Part shown: piece by piece, positions 8,507 to 18,282 of the stretch | Position numbering within the stretch: position 1 is the stretch's first letter | Layout: each line of letters starts with the position of its first letter | Origin: Exiguobacterium aurantiacum | GTDB lineage: Bacteria; Bacillota; Bacilli; Exiguobacteriales; Exiguobacteriaceae | NCBI RefSeq assembly: GCF_024362205.1 | Contig: NZ_CP101462.1 | Location: 772,501-836,500, forward strand | Direction of reading: 5' to 3' | DNA: 64,000 nucleotides | Notes under the pieces: generated by a model | Database searches by the model: none | What the model saw: only the letters and a program-made list of their open reading frames with translations | Told to the model about the DNA's origin: nothing | Translations under genes and position numbers: made by a program

Positions 8507-9687
8507 TGTTCCACTCGATTAAAGAAGCAGTCGAAGAATTGAAGATGGGACGACCGATTATCGTCGTCGACGATGAGGACCGGGAGAACGAGGGGGACTT
8601 CGTCGTCCTCGCGGATAAAATGACAGCGGAGACGATGAACTTCCTCATCACGGAAGGGAAAGGGCTCGTCTGTGCCTCCCTCGCCGAAGAAGTGGCCGTT
8701 CGGCTCGATTTGCAGCCGATGGTCGTAAACAGCACCGATCCACACGGGACAGCATTCACGGTCAGCGTCGATCACGTCGATTCGACGACGGGCATCTCGG
8801 CGAGCGAACGGGCCCATACGGTCCGCGAACTCGCGAACATCAACGCCCGTCCGGCTGATTTTCAACGTCCGGGACATATCTTCCCGCTCATCGCGAAAAA
8901 AGGAGGAGTCTCGGTACGACGCGGACATACGGAAGCGTCGGTCGATTTGGCGCGACTCGCCGGAAGTGAACCGGTCGCCGTCATCTGTGAGATTATCCGC
9001 CCAGACGGCGAGATGGCCCGGGTGCCGGACCTCGAACTCGTCGCGGAAGAGCATGATTTGAAATTCATCACGATTGAGGCGCTCGTCCGCTATATGGAGA
9101 CAGACCTCGTCGAGCGAGAGGCGGACGTATCGCTCCCCTCGATGAAAGGGGACTTCCGATTGATTGGTTATCGGAACGTCCTCGACCGGGAAGAGCACGT
9201 CGCACTCCTGAAAGGTGAGCTCGAACATGCGCCGCTCGTCCGCATCCATTCCGAGTGTCTGACCGGCGACGTATTCGGCTCATATCGTTGCGATTGCGGG
9301 CCACAACTCGATACCGCGATGGCGAAAGTGGAAGCCGAAGGCGGTGTCATCTTGTACATGAGACAAGAAGGTCGCGGCATCGGTTTGCTTAATAAATTGA
9401 AAGCGTACGAGTTACAGGAACAAGGGCTGGATACGGTCGAGGCGAACTTTGCGCTCGGTCTGCACGCCGATTTACGTGATTACCGGGTCGGTGCGGCGAT
9501 GCTTCGTGACCTCGGGATCACGAACGTCCGGCTCATGACGAACAATCCGGAAAAAGTCGACGCCTTGGAAGCGTGCGGGATCACGGTCATCGAACGTGTC
9601 CCGATTATCGTCGGCGCCCATGCGGCGAACGAGAAGTACCGAATGACGAAACAACAAAAAATGAACCACTTTGGAGGAGAAGAATAA
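8506..9687 (+). CDS. ribBA: Bifunctional DHBP synthase / GTP cyclohydrolase II RibBA
   Basis: 393 residues. The N-terminal half (about 1-200, with [11 protein letters not shown] near 20) makes 3,4-dihydroxy-2-butanone 4-phosphate from ribulose 5-phosphate. The C-terminal half opens the GTP imidazole ring, with zinc cysteines C251, C262 and C264 in the SECLTGD / RCDCG segment. I chose the ATG at 8506 because aaggcggg lies 7 bases before it; the in-frame ATG at 8500 is too close to that site. Start and stop overlap its neighbours as TAATG at both ends. Confidence 0.95.
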   Translation: MFHSIKEAVEELKMGRPIIVVDDEDRENEGDFVVLADKMTAETMNFLITEGKGLVCASLAEEVAVRLDLQPMVVNSTDPHGTAFTVSVDHVDSTTGISASERAHTVRELANINARPADFQRPGHIFPLIAKKGGVSVRRGHTEASVDLARLAGSEPVAVICEIIRPDGEMARVPDLELVAEEHDLKFITIEALVRYMETDLVEREADVSLPSMKGDFRLIGYRNVLDREEHVALLKGELEHAPLVRIHSECLTGDVFGSYRCDCGPQLDTAMAKVEAEGGVILYMRQEGRGIGLLNKLKAYELQEQGLDTVEANFALGLHADLRDYRVGAAMLRDLGITNVRLMTNNPEKVDALEACGITVIERVPIIVGAHAANEKYRMTKQQKMNHFGGEE

Positions 9688-10151
9688 TGTTGCACACATT
9701 TGAGGGAAACTTAGTTGGAAAAGGCTTGAAAGTCGGAATCGTCGTCGGACGGTTCAATGATCTCATCACGATGCGCCTGCTCGACGGGGCGAAAGACGCG
9801 TTGAAGCGCCACGGCGTCGAACAAGATGACGTCGAGATCGCATTCGTCCCGGGAGCGTTCGAACTCCCGCTCGTCGCCAAAAAGATGGCGATGAGCAAGA
9901 AGTATGACGCTGTCATCACACTTGGTGCTGTCATCCGTGGGGCAACCCCGCACTTCGACTACGTCTGCAGCGAAGCGGCGAAAGGTGTCGCCCAAGCGAG
10001 TTATCAGTCAGAAGTGCCGGTCATCTTCGGCGTCTTGACGACCGAGACGATCGAGCAAGCGATCGAGCGGGCCGGGACGAAAGCCGGGAACAAAGGTTGG
10101 GAAGCGGCGACGGCGGCCATCGAGATGGCGAACTTGATGCGCACGTTTTAA
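9687..10151 (+). CDS. ribH: 6,7-dimethyl-8-ribityllumazine synthase RibH
   Basis: 154 residues. It condenses the RibD product with dihydroxybutanone phosphate and normally forms a 60-subunit shell. Recognisable segments are VGIVVGRFN near the N terminus, [10 protein letters not shown] at about 52-61, [14 protein letters not shown] in the middle and a GNKGWEAA tail. The start at 9687 overlaps the ribBA stop and has ggaggaga upstream. Last gene of the operon, directly followed by a strong terminator. Confidence 0.96.
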   Translation: MLHTFEGNLVGKGLKVGIVVGRFNDLITMRLLDGAKDALKRHGVEQDDVEIAFVPGAFELPLVAKKMAMSKKYDAVITLGAVIRGATPHFDYVCSEAAKGVAQASYQSEVPVIFGVLTTETIEQAIERAGTKAGNKGWEAATAAIEMANLMRTF

Positions 10152-10159
10152 TAATGATG

Positions 10160-10190
10160 GAGGAGAGCGAACCAGCTCTCCTCTTTTTTT
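10160..10190 (+). terminator. Terminator of the rib operon
   Basis: GAGGAGAGC / GCTCTCCTC with loop GAACCA followed by seven T, 9 bases after the ribH stop. Confidence 0.93.
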
Positions 10191-10247
10191 GTCGTTAGCG
10201 ACGCATGTATGGCGGGAAAAGAATAGAGTGCAAAGGGGGCGACACGG

Positions 10248-10675
10248 ATGTGGGAATGGGTGGTAGATTTGAGCCCGGCCATGCAGGCGTTGCTCGGGAC
10301 GATGTTCACGTGGGGGATGACCGCGCTCGGGGCGGCCGTCGTTTTCATGACGAAGTCGATTAACGAGCGGTTGATGGACAGCATGCTCGGGTTTGCCGGG
10401 GGTGTCATGATTGCGGCCAGTTTTTGGTCACTGCTCGCCCCGGCGATCGAGATGGCGGAACAAGACGCGATGCCGCCCTGGTCGGCGTCTGGGCTGTACT
10501 CGCCATGGAGCCGCTGTTACCGTTCGCGCTCAGCTTTGCCGCCGGGGCGATGATTTTCGTCGTCGTCGAAGAGGTGATCCCGGGGTCGCAAGAGAACGGA
10601 CATAAAGATATGGCGTCGATGGCACTCATGCTCGGCTTCACAATCATGATGATGTTGGACGTGGCGTTAGGATAA
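10248..10675 (+). pseudogene. ZIP family metal transporter, internally deleted and frameshifted
   Basis: The first part, MWEWVVDLSPAMQALLGTMF through FWSLLAPAIEMAEQD, is a normal start of a GufA/ZupT-like zinc transporter. From about 10484 the family match continues in another frame with AVLAMEPLLPFALSFAAGAM to DVALG, which is the usual C terminus. The central membrane segments, including the metal-binding HNxPEG-type motifs expected between them, are missing. An intact homologue has about 270 residues. This is therefore one gene that lost roughly the middle 40% plus frame. Ribosome site and terminator are still present. Confidence 0.82.
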
Positions 10676-10683
10676 GCCACAGC

Positions 10684-10720
10684 AAAGGAGCGGTGACATA
10701 TGCGTCTCCGCTCCTTTTTT
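10684..10720 (+). terminator. Terminator after the ZIP pseudogene
   Basis: AAAGGAGCGG / CCGCTCCTTT with a 14-base loop and a T run. It lies between convergent genes. Confidence 0.85.
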
Positions 10721-10724
10721 CGGG

Positions 10725-11093
10725 TCAACGCCAGAACGACGTGTGACCGGCCTTATCCTCGATGTTGAACGCGATGATGACACGGAGCAAGTCGTAGTCG
10801 ACGGCTTGGTCCCACTTGATGCGGAACAGCTGCTTCGTCTGCGTGTAGCCCGCTTGGCGGATTCGTTCGGTGAACACCTCGAGCGGGACGGCCTCTGGGG
10901 CGACGGCAAAGTGCGCCTTGGCCACACTGAAGGCGATGATGAACGTGCCATGATCGGTGAACATCGGCTGATTCCAGGCGATGCGCTCCTCGAGTTGCGG
11001 GAACGTCTTCCGGACCCATACGAATACGTCGTCCAGCTTGGCCCGGCGTTCCGGATCGTCAACCGTTGCTAAAAAATCGTCAAACGTCTCCAT
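10725..11093 (-). CDS. Fra/YdhG-like iron chaperone (DUF1801)
   Basis: 122 residues, soluble. It matches the YdhG/DUF1801 family, whose Bacillus subtilis member Fra is a frataxin-like intracellular iron chaperone for Fe-S and haem assembly. Typical are the N-terminal METFDDFLATV, the WNQPMF segment (about 41-46), FIIAFSVAKAHFAVAP at about 52-67 and the C-terminal LLRVIIAFNIEDK. Length is normal for the family. It is monocistronic and convergent with the broken metal transporter. Family is firm; the iron role is by homology only. Confidence 0.8.
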   Translation of the reverse strand: METFDDFLATVDDPERRAKLDDVFVWVRKTFPQLEERIAWNQPMFTDHGTFIIAFSVAKAHFAVAPEAVPLEVFTERIRQAGYTQTKQLFRIKWDQAVDYDLLRVIIAFNIEDKAGHTSFWR

Positions 11094-11118
11094 GAGAATC
11101 CTCCTTTGGTGATAAGAA

Positions 11119-11142
11119 AACCCGACTCAGATGAGCCGGGCT
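11119..11142 (-). terminator. Terminator of rocA
   Basis: CCCGACTCA / TGAGCCGGG hairpin. On the minus strand it is followed by TTTTCTT. Confidence 0.75.
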
Positions 11143-11148
11143 GATGGA

Positions 11149-12693
11149 TTAAAACGTCTCAGACGTCGTTTTCGCTTGCATGTGGAGCTGGATGTAATCC
11201 GGTCCGCCTGCTTTTGAGTCTGTGCCTGACATGTTGAACCCGCCGAACGGCTGGTAGCCGACGATGGCGCCTGTGCAGCCACGGTTGAAATACAAGTTCC
11301 CGACGTGGAAATTCTGACGCGCGTACTCTTGGTTCGAGCGGTCACGCGTAAGGACGGCACCCGTCAAGCCGTATTCCGTATTATTGGCGATGTCGATTGC
11401 TTCTTTGAAGTCTTTCGCTTTCGTGAAAGCGACGATTGGTCCAAAGATTTCTTCTTGCATGAGGCGTGCTGTCGGTGCGACGTCGGCGACGACCGTCGGC
11501 TCGACGAAGTAGCCTGTCGAGTCGTCCGCTTTCCCGCCAGCGACGATCTTGCCTTCTTCTTTGGCGACGTCGAAGTACGACGTGATCTTCTTGAACGCGG
11601 CTGCATCGATGACCGGCCCCATGAAGTGTTCGTTCTGCTCAGTGTTACCGACCGACAGTTCGTTCGTCAATTCGACGACGCGATCGAGCACCGTGTCATA
11701 GACACTGTCGACGATGACTGCGCGTGAACAAGCCGAACATTTTTGACCTGAGAAGCCGAACGACGATTTGACGATCGATTGGGCCGCGAGTTCGAGGTCC
11801 GCTGATTCGTCGACGACGATCGTATCTTTTCCGCCCATCTCCGCGATGACGCGTTTGAGCCAGATTTGGCCGTCGTTCAATTTCGAGGCGCGCTCGTTGA
11901 TGCGCAAGCCCACGTCACGTGAACCCGTGAAGCTAATGAAGCGTGTTTTCGGATGGTCGACGAGGTAGTCACCGACTTCAGCGCCTGGTCCTGGGATGAA
12001 GTTGAGGACACCTTTCGGGAGGCCTGCCTCTTCCATTACCTCGACGAACTTCGCGGCGACAATCGGTGTCGTCGAAGCCGGTTTCAAGAGGATCGTGTTA
12101 CCGGCGACGATGGCCGCGACGGCCGTCCCTGCCATGATCGCGAACGGGAAGTTCCAAGGGCTGATGACGATCCCGACCCCGAGTGGGATGTAGTCATAGC
12201 GGTTGTATTCGCCCGGACGGCTCTCGACTTTTTTACCTGGTTTGAGTTCGAGCATTTGACGCGCATAGTACTCCATGAAGTCGATCGCTTCCGCTGTATC
12301 CGCATCTGCTTCGTTCCATGGCTTGCCTGCCTCTTTGACGAGGTAAGCCGAGAACTCGTGCTTGCGCTTGCGGACGATGTTCGCTGCTTTGAATAAGACG
12401 TCGGCACGGACGGCCGGGTCGACGTGGCGCCATGAGTCGAACGCTGTGAGTGCTTCTTGCATCGCACGCTCCGCGAGCTCTTGGTTCGCTTTAGAGACGT
12501 GTCCGATGACTTCTTCTTTGTTGGCCGGGTTGTAAGACGTGATTTTGCCTTCCGTCGTAACTTTTTCCCCACCGATTACGAGCGGATAGTCTTTCCCGAG
12601 CTCACCGTTCACTTTCTCGATTGCCGCTTGGATGGCTGCGGCATTCTCTTTGTTTGTAAAGTCTGTGAATGGTTCATGTTTGTATGGAATCAT
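11149..12693 (-). CDS. rocA: L-glutamate gamma-semialdehyde dehydrogenase RocA
   Basis: A 514-residue NAD-dependent aldehyde dehydrogenase that oxidises 1-pyrroline-5-carboxylate/glutamate semialdehyde to glutamate in proline and arginine breakdown. The general base is E285 (IAEMGGKD) and the nucleophile C319 ([12 protein letters not shown]). The start [12 protein letters not shown] and the end close to KTTSETF are those of Bacillus RocA/PutC. Ribosome site aaggggga precedes it. A TAAGCGCTTA palindrome at 12726-12735 loosely resembles a cre site (three mismatches), so carbon control is possible but weakly supported. No putB/prodh is adjacent. Confidence 0.93.
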   Translation of the reverse strand: MIPYKHEPFTDFTNKENAAAIQAAIEKVNGELGKDYPLVIGGEKVTTEGKITSYNPANKEEVIGHVSKANQELAERAMQEALTAFDSWRHVDPAVRADVLFKAANIVRKRKHEFSAYLVKEAGKPWNEADADTAEAIDFMEYYARQMLELKPGKKVESRPGEYNRYDYIPLGVGIVISPWNFPFAIMAGTAVAAIVAGNTILLKPASTTPIVAAKFVEVMEEAGLPKGVLNFIPGPGAEVGDYLVDHPKTRFISFTGSRDVGLRINERASKLNDGQIWLKRVIAEMGGKDTIVVDESADLELAAQSIVKSSFGFSGQKCSACSRAVIVDSVYDTVLDRVVELTNELSVGNTEQNEHFMGPVIDAAAFKKITSYFDVAKEEGKIVAGGKADDSTGYFVEPTVVADVAPTARLMQEEIFGPIVAFTKAKDFKEAIDIANNTEYGLTGAVLTRDRSNQEYARQNFHVGNLYFNRGCTGAIVGYQPFGGFNMSGTDSKAGGPDYIQLHMQAKTTSETF

Positions 12694-12865
12694 TCTCGTT
12701 CCCCCTTAAAAAGTGATCAAGCAGTTAAGCGCTTACGTCTGTATTGTATCGAAAATCTTCGTGAAATCCTAGTGAAACAATTTTCCAGAAAAGCGTGTCG
12801 TTTTCGCTCGAAATCGAGTCATGGTAGGATGAGGGTACAGGACGTCTTGTGAAAGGAATGATTCG

Positions 12866-13681
12866 ATGAACAAGTGGATGTTGCCGCTCGCGCTGACCGT
12901 GTTGCTCGCAGGATGCGGGACGGCGGACGAAGCACCGACGGAAGAGGCCGCCGAAGAGACGAAAACGCCGCTCCCGGAAGCGGTCGAGACGCTGTATGCC
13001 TCGTATCAACAAGCACTCGAAGATGGGGACGCCGCCGCGCTTAAAGCAATCGATTATGCGGGCGAATTGACCGACATCCCGGCGACGGGCGCGAAGACGC
13101 GTGAACTCACACCGGGCGATATGTATGACAGCTGGGTGAACGAGGACGGGGACGTCGCCTTTATCGTCCACGAGATGGAAGACGCCGACGGCAACGAACT
13201 GCCGAACCGACTCTCGAAAGTCGCCATCAAAGAAGATGATGCGTGGAAACTCGTTATCACGCCGGCCTTGCTCCCAGCTGACGTGATCGGGGAGGTCGGG
13301 GCCATGTTGACAGGGATCGAGGCGAACGAGTACGGGGTGAATGCGGAAGCGAACGCCCGTCTCGCCGAAGTGCCGGAAGACGAGGCCGGTCCGATTTACG
13401 ACCGAGTGAACGCCCAAACCGACTACATCGCGCTCGAGGCCGACAATAACGTCTTCTTGCTCATGACTGAGACACTCACCGTACCGGAGAATCAAGACAC
13501 GATGACCGGCTACTTCGAGGCGTACCGGACGTGGTACACCGACAACGAGGCGGCGCTCCAAAAAGCCGCTGCGAGGGAAGACCCGGTCGAGTACCTCGAG
13601 GCGCTCGAACCGCTCAAACAAAAATTAGAACAAGCGATTGACGGCTATGACGAGAATCTCGTCGATCCGTCGTTCGGATAA
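12866..13681 (+). CDS. Lipoprotein of unknown function
   Basis: 271 residues with a lipoprotein signal peptide: MNKWMLPLALT followed by lipobox LLAGC with the lipidated cysteine C17. The mature part is acidic, beginning with an Ala/Glu-rich linker and then an alpha/beta region without a motif I recognise. It is probably anchored outside the membrane. It sits 12 bases upstream of bcp and may be cotranscribed with it. Function unknown. Confidence 0.8.
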   Translation: MNKWMLPLALTVLLAGCGTADEAPTEEAAEETKTPLPEAVETLYASYQQALEDGDAAALKAIDYAGELTDIPATGAKTRELTPGDMYDSWVNEDGDVAFIVHEMEDADGNELPNRLSKVAIKEDDAWKLVITPALLPADVIGEVGAMLTGIEANEYGVNAEANARLAEVPEDEAGPIYDRVNAQTDYIALEADNNVFLLMTETLTVPENQDTMTGYFEAYRTWYTDNEAALQKAAAREDPVEYLEALEPLKQKLEQAIDGYDENLVDPSFG

Positions 13682-13693
13682 GGAGGAAACAAC

Positions 13694-14131
13694 ATGTTAG
13701 CACCGACATTCACATTACCGAACCAAAACGGGAACATGATCTCGCTCGAGGACTATCGGGGTCAGAAAGTCGTTCTTTATTTCTACCCGCGAGATGCGAC
13801 ACCGGGCTGCACGACCGAGGCGTGTGACTTCCGCGATGCGACACCGAGACTGAACGGTGCCGTCGTCCTCGGCATCTCGGCCGACAGTCAGAAGAAGCAC
13901 CAAAACTTCATCGCCAAGCACGAGCTGCCGTTCGATTTACTCGTCGACGATACGCATGAGGTGTCGGAACTGTACGGCGTCTGGCAGTTGAAAAAGAATT
14001 ACGGGAAAGAGTACTACGGTATCGTCCGTTCGACGTTCCTCATCAACGAGGACGGTTATATCGAACAGGAGTGGCGCAGTGTGAAAGTGAACGGGCACGT
14101 CGACGAGGTCGTCGCGGCGCTCACAAAATGA
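13694..14131 (+). CDS. bcp: Thiol peroxidase Bcp (peroxiredoxin)
   Basis: 145 residues, thioredoxin fold. It reduces peroxides using thioredoxin. The active-site segment YPRDATPGCTTEACDFRD carries the peroxidatic C39 and the resolving C44, the spacing typical of atypical 2-Cys Bcp/PrxQ enzymes. SRSTFLI-type ending (VRSTFLINEDG) is also present. The protein is a little shorter at the N terminus than many homologues but complete. Ribosome site aaggagg at 13680. Confidence 0.94.
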   Translation: MLAPTFTLPNQNGNMISLEDYRGQKVVLYFYPRDATPGCTTEACDFRDATPRLNGAVVLGISADSQKKHQNFIAKHELPFDLLVDDTHEVSELYGVWQLKKNYGKEYYGIVRSTFLINEDGYIEQEWRSVKVNGHVDEVVAALTK

Positions 14132-14137
14132 GACAGG

Positions 14138-14168
14138 ACGGCTTCCTCAGGGGAGCCGTTTTTTTTTG
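14138..14168 (+). terminator. Terminator after bcp
   Basis: ACGGCT(T)CC / GG(G)AGCCGT hairpin followed by nine T. Confidence 0.85.
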
Positions 14169-14362
14169 TTGACGTCATTACAGATTTATTTCAAATACTA
14201 AAGTCGAAATCAAGGCGTTTCAATACGCGAGAGAGGTATATTACGAAAGTGTTACGTTGATATCAGATGTTTGGCTCATTTGTCAACTTGACGAAGTTGA
14301 GAATGTTCTGAAAAATATGAAGGAACGGTGAACACCAGATTTACATAGGGGGCGTATAACGT

Positions 14363-15736
14363 ATGGAGCAATTTGAATCATGGGTGACGAGTCTATCCAA
14401 CCTCGTCTGGGGACCGCATCTCCTCATTTTACTGATCGGGACAGGCATCTATTTGACGTTCCGACTCGGCTTTATCCAAGTGACGCGGCTTGGGTTCGGC
14501 TTGAAAGAAGCGTTTCTCCCGAAACCGAAAACGGGAGCGGAAGCGGAGAAACAGAAAAAGCAACGCGGTGACATCTCGCACTTCCAAGCGCTCATGACAG
14601 CGCTCGCGGCCACGGTCGGGACCGGGAACATGGTCGGCGTCGCGACGGCGGTCGTCCTGGGGGGACCGGGCGCCATCGTCTGGATGTGGCTCTCCGGTTT
14701 CATCGGGATGGCGACGAAGTACGCCGAGGCGATTCTCGCCGTCAAATATCGTGTCGTCGATGAGCGGGGCGAGATTGCCGGCGGACCGATGTATTATTTG
14801 GAGCACGGCTTGAAGAAGAAGTGGCTCGGCATGACGTTCGCCTTGTTTGCGGCAATCGCCGCGTTCGGTATCGGTAACGGCGTCCAGACGAACTCGATCA
14901 GTATGGCGCTCAACACGTCATTCGGGATTCCGATGCTCGTGACTGGCATCGTGCTCATGGTGCTGACCGGATTCGTCATCCTCGGTGGCGTCAAATCGAT
15001 CGGGAAAGTCGTCGGCGTATTCGTGCCGGTCATGATTATCGGATATGTCGGCGGGGGTCTCGTCATTCTCGTCATGAACTTCGAGTTGATTCCGTCGGCG
15101 TTCGCGACCATCTTCTCGAGCACGTTCAGCGCGGAAGCCATCGGCGGTGGGGCGCTCGGTGCCGCGATTCGATACGGGGTCGCACGCGGCGTATTCTCGA
15201 ACGAGGCGGGCCTCGGCTCGGCACCAATCGCAGCAGCTGCCGCGAAGACCGATTTCCCGGGACGGCAGGCGCTCGTCTCGATGACGCAAGTGTTGATCGA
15301 TACGCTGATCGTCTGTTCAATTACCGGATTGACGATCGTCATGAGCGGTCAGTACACGAGCGGTCTGCAAGGCATCGAGTTGACGCAAGCGTCATTCGCG
15401 TATTTCCTCGGTCCGATCGGAGAACTGATTGTCACAATCTCGCTCGTCTTCTTCGCCTTCTCGACGGTGATCGGGTGGTGTTACTACGGGGAACGGTCGG
15501 TCTATTACTTGCTCGGGGAGAAAGCCATCGTGCCGTATCGGATGGTGTATATCCTCGTCGCCGGACTTGGTGCGATGACGACGAACTTGAATCTGATTTG
15601 GGCCATCTCAGACGTCTTCAACGGACTGATGGCGATTCCAAACTTGATCGGTCTCTTATTCTTGTCGGGTGTCGTCGTCGCCGAGACGAAGCGTTTCGAG
15701 CTCGAACGACAAAAAGAACTGCGGCAAGCCGCTTAA
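14363..15736 (+). CDS. Alanine/glycine:cation symporter (AGCS family)
   Basis: 457 residues with about 10-11 hydrophobic helices. Family hallmarks are TRLGFGLKEAF near 38, ALAATVGTGNMVGVATAVVLGGPGA (about 81-105), GGPMYYLEHGL and the SNEAGLGSAP segment near 278. It is expected to import alanine or glycine with Na+. The 230-base leader has no recognisable riboswitch. It is monocistronic with a strong terminator. Substrate choice among small amino acids cannot be settled from sequence. Confidence 0.92.
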   Translation: MEQFESWVTSLSNLVWGPHLLILLIGTGIYLTFRLGFIQVTRLGFGLKEAFLPKPKTGAEAEKQKKQRGDISHFQALMTALAATVGTGNMVGVATAVVLGGPGAIVWMWLSGFIGMATKYAEAILAVKYRVVDERGEIAGGPMYYLEHGLKKKWLGMTFALFAAIAAFGIGNGVQTNSISMALNTSFGIPMLVTGIVLMVLTGFVILGGVKSIGKVVGVFVPVMIIGYVGGGLVILVMNFELIPSAFATIFSSTFSAEAIGGGALGAAIRYGVARGVFSNEAGLGSAPIAAAAAKTDFPGRQALVSMTQVLIDTLIVCSITGLTIVMSGQYTSGLQGIELTQASFAYFLGPIGELIVTISLVFFAFSTVIGWCYYGERSVYYLLGEKAIVPYRMVYILVAGLGAMTTNLNLIWAISDVFNGLMAIPNLIGLLFLSGVVVAETKRFELERQKELRQAA

Positions 15737-15738
15737 CC

Positions 15739-15774
15739 AAAAGGAAGCATCCTCGCATGAGGATGCTTCCTTTT
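15739..15774 (+). terminator. Terminator after the AGCS symporter
   Basis: A 14-bp stem AAAAGGAAGCATCC / GGATGCTTCCTTTT with a short loop, symmetric enough to act in both directions. Confidence 0.92.
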
Positions 15775-15800
15775 GCAAATCAATACATGTTTTACAGCTC

Positions 15801-15907
15801 ATCCTTTTTGGCGCCTCCGCTTTCCTAGGGGCGAGCAGGGAGCCGCATCGCTTAACGCTGCTGGGTCTCTCTTCGCTCGCTGGTCCCTCAGGAGTCTTCG
15901 GCGCCGT
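15801..15907 (+). repeat. Dispersed repeat copy B (plus orientation)
   Basis: The same element as 4340-4439 in opposite orientation: TTTTGGCGCC, CGCTTTCC, GGAGCC, CATCGCTTAACGCTGCTGGG, AGGAGTC and a final GGCGCC. It lies between two terminators, in a spacer without genes. Confidence 0.7.
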
Positions 15908-16010
15908 CGGATGAGCCACGCAAACGGTCGCTTTCGGGCGGCCGTTTGTCATGTTCTGAGGCGTCGAGAGGCCGTGTTCGGATCAAAATCGCAATGATCA
16001 CACCTAGGCT

Positions 16011-16053
16011 AAAAAAAAGATGCACCGACTCGCTTTTCGCGAATCGGTGCATC
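16011..16053 (-). terminator. Terminator of the chemoreceptor gene
   Basis: GATGCACCGA-type arms (one mismatch) around a CTTTTCG loop; on the minus strand eight T follow. Confidence 0.9.
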
Positions 16054-16059
16054 AACCGT

Positions 16060-17763
16060 TTACACTTTGAATTGACCGATCAACTCGTTCAACTCATCCA
16101 TTTTTTGTTGTGAAACCTCGGTGACTCGGTTCAACTCGCTGAACCGGTCGACGGACATCGTCACTTTTTCGGCGATCTCTTGTGTCCCGAGCGCACCGTT
16201 GTTGACCGTGACGGCCACGTCTTGAATGACACCGATCATGTTCGACGTCAACTGTTCGAGTTCGACGGCGGCGTTGGCGAATTCCGAGGCGGTCGTCTCG
16301 AATCGCCCGGCATCCTCGCTGTAGCGTTCGGCCGCTTCTTCGAGTTGATCGTAATCTTTCAACACGTTCGTATCGAGGAAGCCGAGCATCTCGCTCGACG
16401 TGTCGTTTAAATGGTCGACGGAGTGGAGCACGGTCGTCGAGATGGCTTGAATCCGTTCGACGGTCGTCCGGCTCGTCTCCGCCAGTTTCCGAATCTCGTC
16501 GGCGACGACGGCGAACCCGCGTCCCGCTTCACCGGCCCGTGCCGCTTCGATTGAAGCGTTGAGGGACAAGAGGTTCGTCTGGGCGGCGATGTCGAGGATG
16601 TCATTCGTGAGTGTCGCGATTTCCCGGACAGCTTTGGCGTCCTGCATCGCTTTCTCCAAATTGACACGTGTCGACGACAGGACACTGAGTGCGGATGATT
16701 TCGCCTCGACGGCATGGTCACGCAAAGCGACGGCGCGGGCATCGACTTGTGCGGCCTCGGCTTTTCGTTCGGCGGCCATCGTCACGATGTTGTGTAGTGT
16801 CCGTTCCATGTCAGAGGCCGACGCGTTCATCTCTTGGGCACTTGCGGCCGTTTGTTGCATGCCGGCTGTCAAATCTTCCGTCGTCGCGGCGGTCGTCGTC
16901 ATATACGTATCAAGCGCTTTCAATTCGTCGTACATATGAGCGGATTGTTCGGTCATCCCGCGTGACACGCCGTTCACTTGGAGAATCAGTTGACGGAGGT
17001 TGGCGAGGAATTGGTTGAAATCGCGGGCGAGTCCCGAGAACTCGTCACGTCGCTTCACTGGGATGGCGGTCGTCAAATCGCCTTGACTCGTGGCGAGCTC
17101 GCGCATCTTCACTTTGAATTCGTTGAGCGGTTCAAAGATGGAGCGGAAGATGAATACCATCATCAATACCGTGAAGACGACAGCTGCGGCCATGATGATC
17201 AGGAGTGTGAACTGGACTTGTTCGAACAGCGCCTCACCGGATTCCGTGTCAGACCGAATCGCGTCGCGGTTCAAGTTGACGAGCAGACCGAGTGTGTTGG
17301 ACAGGGCGTCGGCACCAGGTGTGGCAGTGTCACGGATATAGGCGTCGGCGTCAGCTTGCCCGGATTCGTTCGAGATGCTTACCAACTCATCGATGTTCGT
17401 TCGAAACGCCGTCCATTGGGCCGTTGCCTGTTCAAACAATTCCCGGTCGGCTTCAGTGATGATGGTCGACTCATAACCGGTCATCTGTTGCTCTAAAATC
17501 GTGATGCCCGTTTCGATGTTCGTTTCGACATTTTGTTTGGTCACCTCGTCATCGACCAGGGCATGACGCATCATCTGCTGACGAATCTCAAGCAACTGTT
17601 TGTCGACTTGATGGATTTGATCCATCCCGGGCACCCATGACACGTTCATGTCTTTCTGAGCGTCCTTGGAGGCGTTCAAGGCATAGAACGAGTAGCCGCT
17701 CACCCCGAGCAACAACACGAGCAAGACGGTGAACGCGACGATCAATTTGTTACGGATTGACAT
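16060..17763 (-). CDS. Methyl-accepting chemotaxis protein
   Basis: 567 residues. TM1 at about 7-27, an extracellular four-helix-bundle ligand region (28-184), TM2 at 185-207, HAMP at 207-262, then a long signalling coiled coil whose conserved tip ([32 protein letters not shown]) lies at about 388-425. Signals pass to CheA/CheW at the tip. No chemotaxis kinase genes are nearby, as usual for transducers in this group. The ligand is unknown. Ribosome site gaggatcc precedes the start; transcribed divergently from gatC. Confidence 0.94.
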   Translation of the reverse strand: MSIRNKLIVAFTVLLVLLLGVSGYSFYALNASKDAQKDMNVSWVPGMDQIHQVDKQLLEIRQQMMRHALVDDEVTKQNVETNIETGITILEQQMTGYESTIITEADRELFEQATAQWTAFRTNIDELVSISNESGQADADAYIRDTATPGADALSNTLGLLVNLNRDAIRSDTESGEALFEQVQFTLLIIMAAAVVFTVLMMVFIFRSIFEPLNEFKVKMRELATSQGDLTTAIPVKRRDEFSGLARDFNQFLANLRQLILQVNGVSRGMTEQSAHMYDELKALDTYMTTTAATTEDLTAGMQQTAASAQEMNASASDMERTLHNIVTMAAERKAEAAQVDARAVALRDHAVEAKSSALSVLSSTRVNLEKAMQDAKAVREIATLTNDILDIAAQTNLLSLNASIEAARAGEAGRGFAVVADEIRKLAETSRTTVERIQAISTTVLHSVDHLNDTSSEMLGFLDTNVLKDYDQLEEAAERYSEDAGRFETTASEFANAAVELEQLTSNMIGVIQDVAVTVNNGALGTQEIAEKVTMSVDRFSELNRVTEVSQQKMDELNELIGQFKV

Positions 17764-17980
17764 AGGGATCCTCCTCGAAAAAATAATGCTTCTTCCTAAG
17801 CATAATGAGATTGAGGGACGTACCGAATAGGGGTTTTGGGAAACGAGTCAATAGTGTAGGCGGATTCCCTAACTTTTCAAAAAATCGTTCATCATTGACG
17901 AGATGGGATTTTCTTTTTTGTCTTATGAAAAAGTGGTATGATAATGGACGATGTATTGAAAACTGTTGGAGGTGGAACCT

Positions 17981-18271
17981 TTGGCTCGAATCACAGAAGC
18001 TGAAGTTCGGCACGTCGCCGGACTCGCCCGACTTGCGATCACGGAAGATGAAGTGACGCACTTCACGGAGCAATTGACAAAAATCCTCGAGTTCGCCGAG
18101 CAACTCGATGAACTCGATACGACGGGCGTCATCCCGACGACCCATGCCCTAGATTTGAAAAACGTACTACGCAAAGACGAGGTTCGTCCTTCACTTCCAC
18201 GCGAGGAAGTCGAACGGATGGCACCTGATTGGGAGAACGGCCAAGTCCGTGTCCCAGCGGTCTTTGAATAA
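17981..18271 (+). CDS. gatC: Asp/Glu-tRNA amidotransferase subunit GatC
   Basis: 96 residues, the small clamp subunit of the GatCAB amidotransferase that converts Glu-tRNA(Gln), and often Asp-tRNA(Asn), to the amide form. The sequence [19 protein letters not shown] and the end [18 protein letters not shown] are diagnostic. The start is a TTG at 17981, placed 5 bases after GGAGGTGG (17968-17975); an earlier TTG at 17966 would put the ribosome site inside the gene. An extended -10 (TGGTATGAT) lies at 17934-17942. Confidence 0.94.
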   Translation: MARITEAEVRHVAGLARLAITEDEVTHFTEQLTKILEFAEQLDELDTTGVIPTTHALDLKNVLRKDEVRPSLPREEVERMAPDWENGQVRVPAVFE

Positions 18272-18282
18272 GGAGGCCCTTC

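Noticed and set aside
12724-12737. cre site upstream of rocA
   Set aside because: The palindromic TAAGCGCTTA core is attractive but three positions differ from the cre consensus, so it is not listed as a feature.
12725-13621. 298-codon open frame antisense to the lipoprotein gene
   Set aside because: Arginine/valine/histidine-rich composition typical of a shadow of GC-rich coding, no ribosome site; the plus strand has a clear lipoprotein.
14169-14362. Possible riboswitch before the amino acid symporter
   Set aside because: No glycine-riboswitch or T-box signature blocks could be found in the leader.
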